Shown here: positions 40,908 to 49,384 of the stretch, piece after piece
Numbering within the stretch: position 1 is the first letter of the stretch
Layout: every line of letters begins with the position of its first letter
Assembly (NCBI RefSeq): GCF_040448305.1
Contig: NZ_CP148752.1
Coordinates: 1,674,001-1,738,000, forward strand
Direction of reading: 5' to 3'
Source: Pseudomonas fluorescens
Lineage (GTDB): Bacteria > Pseudomonadota > Gammaproteobacteria > Pseudomonadales > Pseudomonadaceae
Length of the DNA stretch: 64,000 nt
Position numbers and translations under genes: made by a program
Notes under the pieces: model-generated
Told to the model about the DNA's origin: nothing
Seen by the model: the letters and a program-made list of their open reading frames with translations, nothing else
Databases searched by the model: none

Positions 40908-41627
40908 ATGAATACCTTGATCGAGGTCCGTGACCTCTCGAAAACCTTCACTTTGCATCAGCAGAACGGCGTAGTCCTCAACGTGCTGCGCGCCGTGGAT
41001 TTCAGTGTGGCGGGCGGCGAGTGCCTGGTCCTGCATGGCCAGTCCGGCGCGGGCAAGAGCACCTTGCTGCGCACCCTGTACGGCAACTATCTGCCGGCGG
41101 GCGGCAGCATCCGCTTGCAGCACGACGGCCAATGGCGGGAGTTGGTGGGCGCGGAGCCCCGGGACATCCTGCAAGTGCGCCAGCGCACCCTGGGTTATGT
41201 CAGTCAGTTCCTGCGGGTTATCCCACGTGTGGTGTGCCTGGATGTGGTGATGGAGCCGGCCTTGGCCCATGGCTGGTCGAAAGAGCAGGCGCAAGCACGC
41301 GCCGAATCCTTGCTCACTCGGCTGAATATCCCGCAACGTCTCTGGCAACTGGCGCCAGGCACCTTTTCCGGTGGCGAGCAGCAACGGGTCAACATCGCCC
41401 GGGGATTCATGGTCGCGTGGCCGGTGATGTTGCTCGATGAACCGACAGCATCACTCGACGACAACAATCGCCAGGTGGTGCTGGAACTGATGAATGAAGC
41501 AAAAGCCGACGGTGCCGCGTTGATCGGCATCTTCCACGACCGCATCGCCCGTGAGGCGGTTGCCGACCGCCATCTCGACATGACTCCCGCCGCCGTGAAC
41601 CAAGAGGAATACGCCGATGCCCGTTGA
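40908..41627 (+). CDS. phnL: C-P lyase accessory ABC-type protein PhnL
   Basis: PhnL is the second ABC-type accessory protein and is thought to act with PhnK on the core. The 239-residue product has Walker A GQSGAGKST, signature FSGGEQQRVNIARGF and Walker B MLLDEPTASLDD. ATG 40908 matches the family start MNTLIEVRDLSKTF; a GTG at 40875 is in frame but unlikely. Overlaps phnM by 11 bases. Confidence 0.94.
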   Translation: MNTLIEVRDLSKTFTLHQQNGVVLNVLRAVDFSVAGGECLVLHGQSGAGKSTLLRTLYGNYLPAGGSIRLQHDGQWRELVGAEPRDILQVRQRTLGYVSQFLRVIPRVVCLDVVMEPALAHGWSKEQAQARAESLLTRLNIPQRLWQLAPGTFSGGEQQRVNIARGFMVAWPVMLLDEPTASLDDNNRQVVLELMNEAKADGAALIGIFHDRIAREAVADRHLDMTPAAVNQEEYADAR

Positions 41628-42762
41628 ACAGATCCTCAGCAATGCCCAACTGGTTACCGCTGACCGTGTGTTCTACGGCACCGTGGTGCTGCGCGACGGC
41701 TTGATCGCCGAAGTCGCCGAAGGCCCGAGCCGTTTGCCCCAGGCCCTGGACCTCAATGGCGATTACCTGCTGCCGGGTCTTGTGGAGTTGCACACGGACA
41801 ACCTGGAACGCCACATGACGCCGCGTCCCGGCGTGGACTGGCCGTCGGTGCCGGCGGTGCTCAGCCATGATGCGCAGATCATCGCGGCGGGCATCACCAC
41901 GGTATTCGATGCAGTGTCCATCGGCGACGTGAACCCCAAGGGCAATCGCATGCAGAAACTGCCGGCGATGCTCGATGCTATCTCTAAAGCCTCCGACGCC
42001 GGGCTGACCCGCGCCGAACACCGCCTGCACTTGCGCTGCGAACTGTGCCACCCGGACACCCTCAGCGTGTTCCGCGATCTGGTGGAAAACCCGCTGGTGC
42101 AACTGGTGTCGGTGATGGACCACTCGCCGGGTCAACGCCAGTTCGTACTGGAATCCAAGTACCGTGAGTACTACATGGGCAAGTACCACCTGACCACCAC
42201 GCAGATGGATGACTTCATCACTTTGCAGATGGCCAACTCGCGCACCTACAGCGACCGCTACCGCGCGGCGATTGTCGAGCACTGTCTGGCCCTTGGCCTG
42301 TCGGTGGCCAGTCATGATGACGCGACCCTGGCCCACGTCGAGGAGTCGGCGCGCTACGGCATGACCATCGCCGAGTTCCCGACCACCGTCGAGGCCGCGC
42401 GCGGTTGCCGGGAGCACGGCATGAATGTGTTGATGGGCGCACCGAACATCGTGCGCGGCGGGTCGCACTCGGGTAACGTGGCCGCCGCAGATCTGGCCGC
42501 CGAAGGTTTGCTGGATATTCTGTCCAGCGATTACTACCCGGCGAGCCTGCTGCAATCGGCGTTTGCGCTGGCGGCGCAGAGTGAGCGGATCGGTCTGGCC
42601 GAAGCGGTGCGCCTGGTCAGCCTGAATCCGGCCCGGGCGGCTGGTTTGACTGATCGCGGTGAAATCGCTCCGGGGTTATGTGCCGACCTGGTGCAGGCCC
42701 GCAGTCAGGACGGTTTGCCGGTGGTCCAGCAAGTATGGCGACAAGCGAAGAGGGTGTTTTGA
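41617..42762 (+). CDS. phnM: Phosphonate ribosyl triphosphate diphosphatase PhnM
   Basis: PhnM is an amidohydrolase-fold enzyme removing diphosphate from the ribosyl-triphosphonate intermediate. The 381 residues include VELHTDNLERHM with metal ligands, DHSPGQRQF, SVASHDDATLAH, and NPARAAGLTDRGEIAPG near the end. It overlaps phnN by 1 base (TGATG). Confidence 0.95.
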   Translation: MPVEQILSNAQLVTADRVFYGTVVLRDGLIAEVAEGPSRLPQALDLNGDYLLPGLVELHTDNLERHMTPRPGVDWPSVPAVLSHDAQIIAAGITTVFDAVSIGDVNPKGNRMQKLPAMLDAISKASDAGLTRAEHRLHLRCELCHPDTLSVFRDLVENPLVQLVSVMDHSPGQRQFVLESKYREYYMGKYHLTTTQMDDFITLQMANSRTYSDRYRAAIVEHCLALGLSVASHDDATLAHVEESARYGMTIAEFPTTVEAARGCREHGMNVLMGAPNIVRGGSHSGNVAAADLAAEGLLDILSSDYYPASLLQSAFALAAQSERIGLAEAVRLVSLNPARAAGLTDRGEIAPGLCADLVQARSQDGLPVVQQVWRQAKRVF

Positions 42763-43328
42763 TGTCAGGCAGGTTGATCTATCTCATCGGGCCTTCAGGT
42801 TCGGGCAAGGACAGCCTGCTGGATGCCGCGCGAACGCGGCTGGCCGAACGCGGCTGCCGTATGGTACGGCGAGTCATTACCCGCTCGGCAGAAGCCGTGG
42901 GCGAGGCGGCGCTGGGCGTCAGCGCGCAGCAGTTTGCCGACATGGAAGCTCAAGGGGCATTTGCCCTGAGCTGGCACGCCAATGGGTTGTCCTATGGCAT
43001 CCCGCGGGAAATCGACGATTGGCTGGCCGCCGGCCAGGACGTACTGGTCAATGGCTCGCGGGGGCATTTGCAGAACACCCGCCTGCGCTATCCGAAGGCA
43101 TTGGTGCTGTTGCTGACTGTAGATCAAGCGGTGTTGCGCCAACGACTGCTGGAGCGTGGGCGAGAATCATTGGTCGAGATCGATCAGCGCCTGGCACGCA
43201 ACGCCCGATTCAACGAGCGGCTGCTGGCTGAAGATCCGGCCGTGCACCTGCTCGACAACTCCGGCCCGCTGGAGTCTACGGTCGAACGCTTGCTGGCCTG
43301 CATTGACGAGCAAGCCCCATGCGCCTGA
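42762..43328 (+). CDS. phnN: Ribose 1,5-bisphosphokinase PhnN
   Basis: PhnN phosphorylates ribose 1,5-bisphosphate to PRPP. The 188-residue protein has P-loop GPSGSGKDS (about 9-17), the VTRSAE-like RVITRSAEAVGE segment, and guanylate-kinase-like fold. It overlaps phnP by 10 bases. Confidence 0.93.
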   Translation: MSGRLIYLIGPSGSGKDSLLDAARTRLAERGCRMVRRVITRSAEAVGEAALGVSAQQFADMEAQGAFALSWHANGLSYGIPREIDDWLAAGQDVLVNGSRGHLQNTRLRYPKALVLLLTVDQAVLRQRLLERGRESLVEIDQRLARNARFNERLLAEDPAVHLLDNSGPLESTVERLLACIDEQAPCA

Positions 43329-44068
43329 CGTTGCTGGGCACCGGTGATGCCCGGCAAGTGCCGGTCTACGGCTGCGAATGTGTGGCTTGCGATGCGGCTC
43401 GCCACGATGAACGCTTGCAGCGTCGACCATGCAGTGCGCTGATCGAGTGCGCAGATCAGCGTTGGTTGATCGACAGCGGTTTGCCTGACCTGTGCGAACG
43501 TTTCCCGCCGCGCAGTTTCAATGGCATTTTCCAGACCCACTACCACGCCGATCACGCCCAGGGCCTGTTGCATATGCGCTGGGGCCAGGGCCTGGTAATT
43601 CCGGTCCACGGTCCCGTGGACCCGGAAGGCCTGGCCGACCTCTACAAACACCCCGGTATTCTAGATTTCAGCCAGCCATTCGATAGCTTCGAAACCCGGC
43701 AGTTCGCTGCGCTCAGCGTCACCGCGCTGCCGCTGCAACACTCGAAACCGACCCTTGGTTATCTGCTGGAAGGAGAAGGGCGGCGAATCGCCTACCTGAC
43801 CGACACCGTAGGCCTGCCGCCAGACACGTTGAGCTGGCTGCGGCGTGAGCCACTGGATGTGCTGGTGCTGGATTGCTCCATGCCACCGCAACCCCAGGCA
43901 CCGCGCAATCACAACGACCTGAACCTGGCCTTGCAATGCATCGATGAGTTGCAACCGAAGTCGGCGGTACTGACCCATGTCGGGCATACCCTGGATGCGT
44001 GGTTGATGGAGCATCGGGGTGAATTGCCGGCGAATGTCAGGGTCGGGTTTGATGGGTGTGTGTTGTAG
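43319..44068 (+). CDS. phnP: Phosphoribosyl cyclic phosphodiesterase PhnP
   Basis: PhnP opens the cyclic phosphate formed by PhnJ. The 249 residues have the extra zinc site of this family (GCECVACDAARH, about 17-28), the metallo-beta-lactamase motif THYHADHAQG (about 76-85) and LDCSMPPQ and LTHVGHTLD. It completes the cluster; phnO is absent. It converges on a LysR gene with 3 bases between stops. Confidence 0.95.
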   Translation: MRLTLLGTGDARQVPVYGCECVACDAARHDERLQRRPCSALIECADQRWLIDSGLPDLCERFPPRSFNGIFQTHYHADHAQGLLHMRWGQGLVIPVHGPVDPEGLADLYKHPGILDFSQPFDSFETRQFAALSVTALPLQHSKPTLGYLLEGEGRRIAYLTDTVGLPPDTLSWLRREPLDVLVLDCSMPPQPQAPRNHNDLNLALQCIDELQPKSAVLTHVGHTLDAWLMEHRGELPANVRVGFDGCVL

Positions 44069-44071
44069 GCG

Positions 44072-44953
44072 TTACCCCGCCAGCAACCCCTGCACATACT
44101 CCACAAACGCCCGAGCCTTGGCGCTGGCCATCCGGCCGGTAGGGAAAACGGCCCACAAATCCAGGTTCGGCAGTGTCCAGTCCTTCATCGTCTCCCGGAC
44201 CGAACCGTCGGCCAGTTCCGGCGCGAACATCCATTGCGAGGCCATGGTCAGCCCTTGATGGGCCAGCACGGCTTCACGCAAACCTTCGGCGGCGTTGACG
44301 CGGATCCGGCCGCTGATGATCACCGATTGTTCCTCGCCGGCCTTGTTGAACTGCCAATTGGCGCCGCCTCCGAGGGTGTAGAGGATTGCCTGATGCTTGC
44401 ACAGGTCGGCGGGGCAGGTGGGCTCGCCGTGTTTTGCGAAGTACGCCGGCGTGCCCAGTATCATGCGCCGGCATTCGGCGATCTTGCGGGCGGTCAGCCC
44501 CGAGTCGCTCAACTCGCCCATGCGCAGGGCGATATCGACGCCTTCTTCCACCAGATTGACGTTGCGATCATCGAGCATCAGATCGATGTTCAGCGCCGGG
44601 TTTTGCTCCAGGAAGGGGCCCAGGTGCGGAACGATGTGCAGCCGGCCGAAGGTGACCGCCGCGCAGATGCGCAGGTTGCCACTCAGCCCGCTGGCGGAAC
44701 CCCGTGCGGCGTTATCGGCCTCGTCGGCTTCTTCGATGGCACGCTTGGCCCGTTCGAAAAAGGCCAGCCCGGCCTCGGTGGGCGTCAGGCCCCGGGTCGA
44801 GCGCAGCAACAGTCGCACCGCCAACCGCGATTCGAGTTGCGCGATGGTTTTCGACACGGCCGGCTGGCCGATGCTCAGGCGCCGGGCCGCAGCGGAAAAC
44901 GAGCCGGTTTCCACCACGTAGACGAAGGTTTCCATTGCGCCGAGGCGGTCCAT
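44072..44953 (-). CDS. LysR-family transcriptional regulator
   Basis: The 293-residue protein has an N-terminal winged helix (FVYVVETGSFSAAARRLSIG, then VSKTIAQLESRLAVRLLLRS) and a LysR substrate-binding domain (about 90-290). The ligand is not evident. Homologues of this type often control exporters and short-chain dehydrogenases; downstream of the MFS and SDR remnant here, it may act on the LysR-like palindrome upstream of the MFS gene. Start at 44953. Confidence 0.88.
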   Translation of the reverse strand: MDRLGAMETFVYVVETGSFSAAARRLSIGQPAVSKTIAQLESRLAVRLLLRSTRGLTPTEAGLAFFERAKRAIEEADEADNAARGSASGLSGNLRICAAVTFGRLHIVPHLGPFLEQNPALNIDLMLDDRNVNLVEEGVDIALRMGELSDSGLTARKIAECRRMILGTPAYFAKHGEPTCPADLCKHQAILYTLGGGANWQFNKAGEEQSVIISGRIRVNAAEGLREAVLAHQGLTMASQWMFAPELADGSVRETMKDWTLPNLDLWAVFPTGRMASAKARAFVEYVQGLLAG

Positions 44954-44993
44954 TGAAGGTCCTTGTGAGAAGTCTTGAAGATGTCGCAGGCCC

Positions 44994-45101
44994 CTGTAGG
45001 AGCGAGCCTGCTCCGGGCGGCGTTCCGACGATAGCGGTTTAACATTCAACATTGATGCTGACTGTCATGCCGCCATCGCGAGCAGGCTCGCTCCCACAAG
45101 G
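44994..45101. repeat. REP pair, left copy of the GCTCCGGGCGG subtype
   Basis: Left copy CTGTAGGAGCGAGCCTGCTC then CGGGCGGCGTTCCGACGATA; right copy GCCATCGCGAGCAGGCTCGC then TCCCACAAGG. The longer tail CGGGCGGCGTTCCGACGAT also occurs at 63001-63130. Confidence 0.88.
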
Positions 45102-45116
45102 GATATGTGGCGACAG

Positions 45117-45275
45117 TCAGAACGCGGCTTTACCCACAGAAGCACCAGCATCGACAAACAGCGTCTGCCCGTTGATGAACCCGCTCTGTTCCGACAGTAG
45201 AAACGTAATCGCCGAGGCGATTTCCTGAGGTTGTCCCAGGCGGCCCATCGGCACGCTGGCCAGATACCGCGCTTT
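45117..45275 (-). pseudogene. Remnant of a short-chain dehydrogenase gene, C-terminal part
   Basis: The last about 52 codons of an SDR gene remain: LASVPMGRLGQPQEIASAIT, FLLSEQSGFINGQTLFVDAG. The Rossmann and catalytic Tyr-Lys part is missing. The fragment ends within 8 bases of the MFS stop upstream, so a deletion probably joined the two. An ORF reading across the junction exists but has no start of its own that makes sense. Confidence 0.85.
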
Positions 45276-45282
45276 TAGAGAT

Positions 45283-46488
45283 TTATGCCGTCGCCAGCGA
45301 ACCCTTCGGCGAAACACTCAAGAACCGCAACAATGCCAACAACGGAAACGCGCTGCCGACGATCACGATCCATAACCAGCCGCCGTGTTCGTACACCGCA
45401 CTGGCCACCGAAGAGCCGAAGGCGCCGCCGATGAAGATGCTGGTCATGTACAGCGCATTCAGGCGGCTGCGGCTTTTGCCGTCGAGGGCGTAGACCGCGC
45501 GCTGGCCGAGGACCATGTTCATCTGCACGCAGAAGTCGAGCACCACGCCGGTCACTGCCAGGCCGATGACGCTGTAGGCCGGATGGATAAACGCCGGCAT
45601 GAAACTCAGGCTGGCAAACAGCAGGGCCAGCAACGAGGCGATGCGGGTGTGACCGGCATCGGCCAGGCGACCGGCGATCGGGGCGGCAATCGCGCCGATG
45701 GCCCCGACCAGGGCGAAAATCGCGATCTCGCTTTGCGACAAACCGTGATTGCGCGCCAGTTCCAGTGGCACGGCGGTCCAGAACAGGCTGAAGGTGGCAA
45801 ACATGCAACCCTGGTAAAACGCCCGCTGGCGCAGCACCGGTTGTTTGCGCAACAGCGTCCACAGCGAGCCCAGCAATTGGCCATAGGAAGCACTGTGATC
45901 AGGTTCACGCTTGGGAATAGTCACGGCCAGCACGATGCTGATGGCCGCCATCAACACCGCGGCAATCATGAACATCGCCCGCCAGCCGAAATGGTCGGCC
46001 ACCACGCTGGACACCGGCCGGGCCAGCAGGATACCGAGCAGCAAACCGCCCATGATCCCGCCCACCACACGGCCACGGGTTTCTTCCGGCGCCAGGTGCG
46101 CGGCCAACGGAATCAGGATCTGCACCGACACCGAACTGAACCCCACCAACAGCGAAATCAGCAAAAACACGTTCGGCTGATCGGTGAACGCCGCGCCCAG
46201 CAGGCTGACAATTGCCACCAGCGTGGTGATGATCATCAGCCGACGGTTCTCCAGCAGATCCCCCAGCGGCACCAGGAAAAACAGCCCCAGCGCATAGCCG
46301 ATCTGGGTCAGGGAAACGATCAGGCTGGCCATGGTGTTGGTCAGGCCGATGTCCGGGGCGATCAGGCCGATGATCGGCTGGGCGTAGTAGATGTTGGCGA
46401 CAATCGCGCCGCAGCAGAAGGCGAACAGCAGCACCATGCCTCGGGTCATTGTCGCGGTGCCGTAGGACACCTGGGTCGCTGGGTTCAT
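45283..46488 (-). CDS. Major facilitator superfamily exporter
   Basis: The 401-residue product has twelve predicted membrane helices with the MFS loop motifs (GDLLENRRLMI between helices 2 and 3; GRLADAGHTRI between 8 and 9). The start MNPATQVSYG and the absence of a substrate-binding domain fit the drug/metabolite exporter group. The substrate is unknown. The ATG at 46488 is preceded by a palindrome at 46569-46593 suited to a LysR protein. The C-terminal part is intact and ends just before the SDR remnant. Confidence 0.88.
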   Translation of the reverse strand: MNPATQVSYGTATMTRGMVLLFAFCCGAIVANIYYAQPIIGLIAPDIGLTNTMASLIVSLTQIGYALGLFFLVPLGDLLENRRLMIITTLVAIVSLLGAAFTDQPNVFLLISLLVGFSSVSVQILIPLAAHLAPEETRGRVVGGIMGGLLLGILLARPVSSVVADHFGWRAMFMIAAVLMAAISIVLAVTIPKREPDHSASYGQLLGSLWTLLRKQPVLRQRAFYQGCMFATFSLFWTAVPLELARNHGLSQSEIAIFALVGAIGAIAAPIAGRLADAGHTRIASLLALLFASLSFMPAFIHPAYSVIGLAVTGVVLDFCVQMNMVLGQRAVYALDGKSRSRLNALYMTSIFIGGAFGSSVASAVYEHGGWLWIVIVGSAFPLLALLRFLSVSPKGSLATA

Positions 46489-46568
46489 AACGGGTCTCGC
46501 TGTACGGAAAGGAATGCGCGCAGGCTAATGGGCTGACTGAAACGGCGGAAGTGGGATTGGAGTGATAG

Positions 46569-46593
46569 CAGTCATTCCATTGCGGAATGACTG
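46569..46593. promoter_or_regulatory. LysR-type palindrome upstream of the MFS gene
   Basis: CAGTCATTCC-N5-GGAATGACTG is a perfect 10-bp inverted repeat with a 5-base spacer, containing the T-N11-A core of LysR-family sites. It is between the divergent MFS and 46724 genes, 81 bases before the MFS start. Confidence 0.6.
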
Positions 46594-46642
46594 ACGAACG
46601 CGTGTGTCGTCCGTCGAAGAGCCTTGCGTCAGAACTATGCAG

Positions 46643-46659
46643 GTGAATGATACATTCAC
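46643..46659. promoter_or_regulatory. Palindrome GTGAATGATACATTCAC, TetR-like operator
   Basis: Arms GTGAATG and CATTCAC surround ATA. It lies 65 bases before the start of the 46724 gene, a normal operator position. No TetR gene is adjacent. Confidence 0.5.
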
Positions 46660-46723
46660 TTACATCTTGTTCGATAGCGTGCTTATGTTCTCTCTTCCTG
46701 TCTCACCGCCGGAGGGCCGTCCC

Positions 46724-47353
46724 ATGAAGGTGAAGTTTCGTCAGCTGATTCGCTGGGTTTCCGTCGTCACCTTGATCAGCGTATTCAACGTTGGCCTGGC
46801 TCAGGCCGAAGATGCGCCGGGCATGCGCATCGGTGTGCGCGGCGAGATCACAGGCGTCGGTCCGGACATTCTGAAAGTCCATGCCAACAGCGGCGACAAC
46901 GTGGTGATCAACCTGACCAAGGACACCAAGGTCCGCGCCGTGACCCTGGCCAACATCGAAGACATCAAGCCCGGCAGCTACATCGGCTCCGCGGCTGTTC
47001 CCCAGGAAGATGGCACCCTCAAGGCCCTGGAGGTCCACGTTTTTCCGCCGGAGCTGGCCGGCAGTGGCGACGGTCATCGGCCGTTTGACCTGGTCAAGGG
47101 CAGCAGCATGACCAACGGCAGCGTCGGCGACCTGGTGGTGAGCAATGGCCGGGTGCTGACCGTCAACTACAAGGGCGGTCAACAGAAAATCCTGGTGCCG
47201 GAGGATGTGCCGATCGTCAACCTGGTGCCGGCCGATCGTAGCCTGTTGAAGGTGGGCGTGAAGATCGTGAGCTTTGTGACGCAGGGCGCTGACGGTACGC
47301 TCACCGCTCAATCCATCTCGGCGGGCAAGGATGGCGTGACGCCGCCGATGTAG
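46724..47353 (+). CDS. Exported protein, DUF5666-like
   Basis: The 209-residue product has a signal peptide (about 1-28, cleaved after AQA), then beta-rich repeats with IGVRGEITGVGPDILKVHAN and VVINLTKDTKVRAV, reminiscent of DUF5666 domains in periplasmic proteins. GGAGGG precedes ATG 46724. No catalytic residues are evident and function is unknown. The transcript ends at the bidirectional terminator at 47401. Confidence 0.7.
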   Translation: MKVKFRQLIRWVSVVTLISVFNVGLAQAEDAPGMRIGVRGEITGVGPDILKVHANSGDNVVINLTKDTKVRAVTLANIEDIKPGSYIGSAAVPQEDGTLKALEVHVFPPELAGSGDGHRPFDLVKGSSMTNGSVGDLVVSNGRVLTVNYKGGQQKILVPEDVPIVNLVPADRSLLKVGVKIVSFVTQGADGTLTAQSISAGKDGVTPPM

Positions 47354-47374
47354 CGGGGAGTCGCTCCCACAATG
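47354..47374 (-). repeat. REP remnant
   Basis: GCGGGGAGTCGCTCCCACAATG resembles the right end of a REP with the hairpin reduced. It directly follows the stop at 47353. Confidence 0.4.
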
Positions 47375-47400
47375 GATTTGCAGTGAATTCTGATACGTAC

Positions 47401-47434
47401 AAAAAAGGCGACCTGTGCCCGGTCGCCTTTTTCG
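47401..47434. terminator. Bidirectional rho-independent terminator
   Basis: AAAAAAGGCGACC-TGTGCCC-GGTCGCCTTTTTC: a 7-bp stem with an A-run on one side and T-run on the other, located between the convergent 46724 and sbp genes. Confidence 0.9.
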
Positions 47435-47448
47435 TTAATGCCCAGCGA

Positions 47449-48447
47449 TTACTGACCGCTGTAGATCTGGTCGAAAACCCCGCCATCATTGAAGTGGGTC
47501 TTCTGCACGGTGCGCCAGTCGCCGAAGGTCTTCTCGACGGACAGGAAGTCCACTTTCGGGAAGCGGTCGGTGTACTTGGCCAGCACGGCCGGGTCACGCG
47601 GACGCAGGTAGTTCGCCGCAGCAATCTCCTGGCCTTGCGGCGACCACAGGTACTTCAGGTATTCCTCGGCCGCTGCCCGGGTGCCTTTCTTGTCGACGGT
47701 CTTGTCGACCACTGACACCGGTGGCTCGGCTTCGGCGGAAACGCTTGGGTAGATGACTTCGAACTGATCGCGACCAAACTCGCGGGCAATCATTTCCGCT
47801 TCGTTCTCGAAGGTCACCAGCACGTCGCCGATCTGGTTGGTCATGAAGGTGGTGGTGGCGGCACGGCCACCGGTATCGAGCACCGGCGCTTGCTTGAACA
47901 GCTTGCCGACGAAGTCTTTGGCCTTGTTCTCGTCGCCGCCGTTTTTCAGCACGTAGCCCCAGGCCGAAAGGTAGGTGTAGCGACCGTTACCGGAGGTTTT
48001 CGGGTTCGGGACGATGACCTGAACGCCATCCTTGAGCAGGTCCGGCCAGTCTTTCAGGGCTTTCGGGTTGCCCTTGCGCACTATGAATACGGTGGCCGAG
48101 GTGAACGGCGCGCTGTTGTTCGGCAGGCGCGTGACCCAGTTGTCCGGGACCAGTTTGCCGTTGTCCGCCAGGGCGTTGATGTCGGTGGCCATGTTCATGG
48201 TGATGACATCGGCCGGCAAGCCGTCGATGACCGAACGCGCCTGTTTGCTGGAGCCGCCGAAGGACATCTGCAGGACGATATTTTCGTTGTGCTCGGCTTG
48301 CCAGTGTTTCTGGAACGCAGTGTTGTAGTCCTTGTAGAAATCTCGCATCACGTCGTAGGAAACGTTGAGCAGGGTCGGTGCAGCCTGGGCGATGTTGCCC
48401 AGGGCCAGGCCAGCGGCGAGAAGCGAGGCGCCAAAGAGTTTTTTCAC
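47449..48447 (-). CDS. sbp: Sulfate-binding protein Sbp
   Basis: Periplasmic sulfate/thiosulfate-binding protein of an ABC importer. The 332 residues have a signal peptide (cleaved after AQA, about 22), LNVSYDVMRDFYKDYNTAF, MSFGGSSKQARSVIDGLPAD, PNPKTSGNGRYTYLSAWGYV and the LRPRDPAVL tail, all typical of Sbp. The start is GTG at 48447 after AAGGA. No cysTWA permease genes adjoin it, so it must rely on a transporter elsewhere. Confidence 0.93.
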   Translation of the reverse strand: MKKLFGASLLAAGLALGNIAQAAPTLLNVSYDVMRDFYKDYNTAFQKHWQAEHNENIVLQMSFGGSSKQARSVIDGLPADVITMNMATDINALADNGKLVPDNWVTRLPNNSAPFTSATVFIVRKGNPKALKDWPDLLKDGVQVIVPNPKTSGNGRYTYLSAWGYVLKNGGDENKAKDFVGKLFKQAPVLDTGGRAATTTFMTNQIGDVLVTFENEAEMIAREFGRDQFEVIYPSVSAEAEPPVSVVDKTVDKKGTRAAAEEYLKYLWSPQGQEIAAANYLRPRDPAVLAKYTDRFPKVDFLSVEKTFGDWRTVQKTHFNDGGVFDQIYSGQ

Positions 48448-48489
48448 TGCGCATTCCTTGTTCTATTAAAAGTGGGGCAATTTGCCAGC

Positions 48490-48513
48490 GACTATAACTG
48501 GGCTCGTATAGTC
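48490..48513. promoter_or_regulatory. Inverted repeat in the sbp promoter
   Basis: GACTATA and TATAGTC face each other with a 10-base spacer, 43 bases upstream of the sbp start. CysB, a LysR protein that controls sulfur genes, recognises TATA-rich dyads, so a CysB role is plausible but not demonstrated. Confidence 0.4.
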
Positions 48514-48538
48514 CTTTAAAGATTAAAAAGCTCTTTGC

Positions 48539-49363
48539 TTATTCCAGTTTTTTGAACAATGCGTTGCCACAACGGGAGCAGAACGACGCCTCCGGTTCAT
48601 GGCTGTCCTTGGCACACACCGGGCAGTCGCGATGCAACTGGCCGCCACGCATGGCCGTGGCCAGTTCGGCGGTGAAGATCCCGGTGGGCACGGCGATGAT
48701 CGAGTAACCGGTGATCATCACCATCGACGAGATGACCTGGCCCAGTGCGGTCTTGGGCACGATGTCGCCGTAACCGACGGTGGTGAGGGTCACGATCGCC
48801 CAGTAAATGCCCTTGGGAATGCTGGTGAAGCCATGTTGTGGGCCTTCGACCACATACATCAGGGTGCCGAACACGATGACCAGCGTGCAGACGCTGAGCA
48901 GGAACACGAGGATTTTCTGCTTGCTGCCGCGCAAGGCATCGAGCAGGTAATGGGCTTGCTTGAGGTACGGGCCGAGCTTGAGCACGCGGAAGATCCGCAA
49001 CATCCGGATGACCCGGATGATCAGCAGGTACTGGGCATCGCTGTAGTACAACGCGAGGATGCCAGGCACGATGGCCAGCAGGTCCACCAGACCATAAAAA
49101 CTGAAGGCATAGCGCAGGGGCTTGGGTGAGCAGTACAGGCGCAGGATGTACTCGCCGAGGAAGATGATCGTGAAGCCCCACTCGATGTACGCCAGCAGGC
49201 TGGCGTAGTTCTGGTGGACGTCATCGATGCTGTCCAGGATCACCACCACCAGGCTGGCGAGGATGATCAGCAGCAGGCTGGAGTCGAAGCGTCGACCGGC
49301 AACGGTGTCGGTCTGGAAAATAATCACGTACAGGCGGTTACGCCACGTGTCGCTGCTGTTCAT
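48539..49363 (-). CDS. Voltage-gated K+ channel-like protein with zinc ribbon
   Basis: The 274-residue protein has six membrane segments with a voltage-sensor S4 (RVIRMLRIFRVLKLG), a pore with the K+ selectivity filter TTVGYGD, and a C-terminal zinc ribbon CPVC...CSRCG (about residues 245-268). It belongs to the Kch/Kv-like bacterial group. ATG 49363 was chosen over 49369 for ribosome spacing. The ligand or role of the ribbon is unknown. Confidence 0.9.
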   Translation of the reverse strand: MNSSDTWRNRLYVIIFQTDTVAGRRFDSSLLLIILASLVVVILDSIDDVHQNYASLLAYIEWGFTIIFLGEYILRLYCSPKPLRYAFSFYGLVDLLAIVPGILALYYSDAQYLLIIRVIRMLRIFRVLKLGPYLKQAHYLLDALRGSKQKILVFLLSVCTLVIVFGTLMYVVEGPQHGFTSIPKGIYWAIVTLTTVGYGDIVPKTALGQVISSMVMITGYSIIAVPTGIFTAELATAMRGGQLHRDCPVCAKDSHEPEASFCSRCGNALFKKLE

Positions 49364-49384
49364 GCACATCGCCTTGGCCGCAAA

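Noticed and set aside
45117..45317. A 66-codon complete small gene
   Set aside because: Only codons 15 onward resemble SDR proteins; the first part is read from the other gene's end, so it is a remnant.
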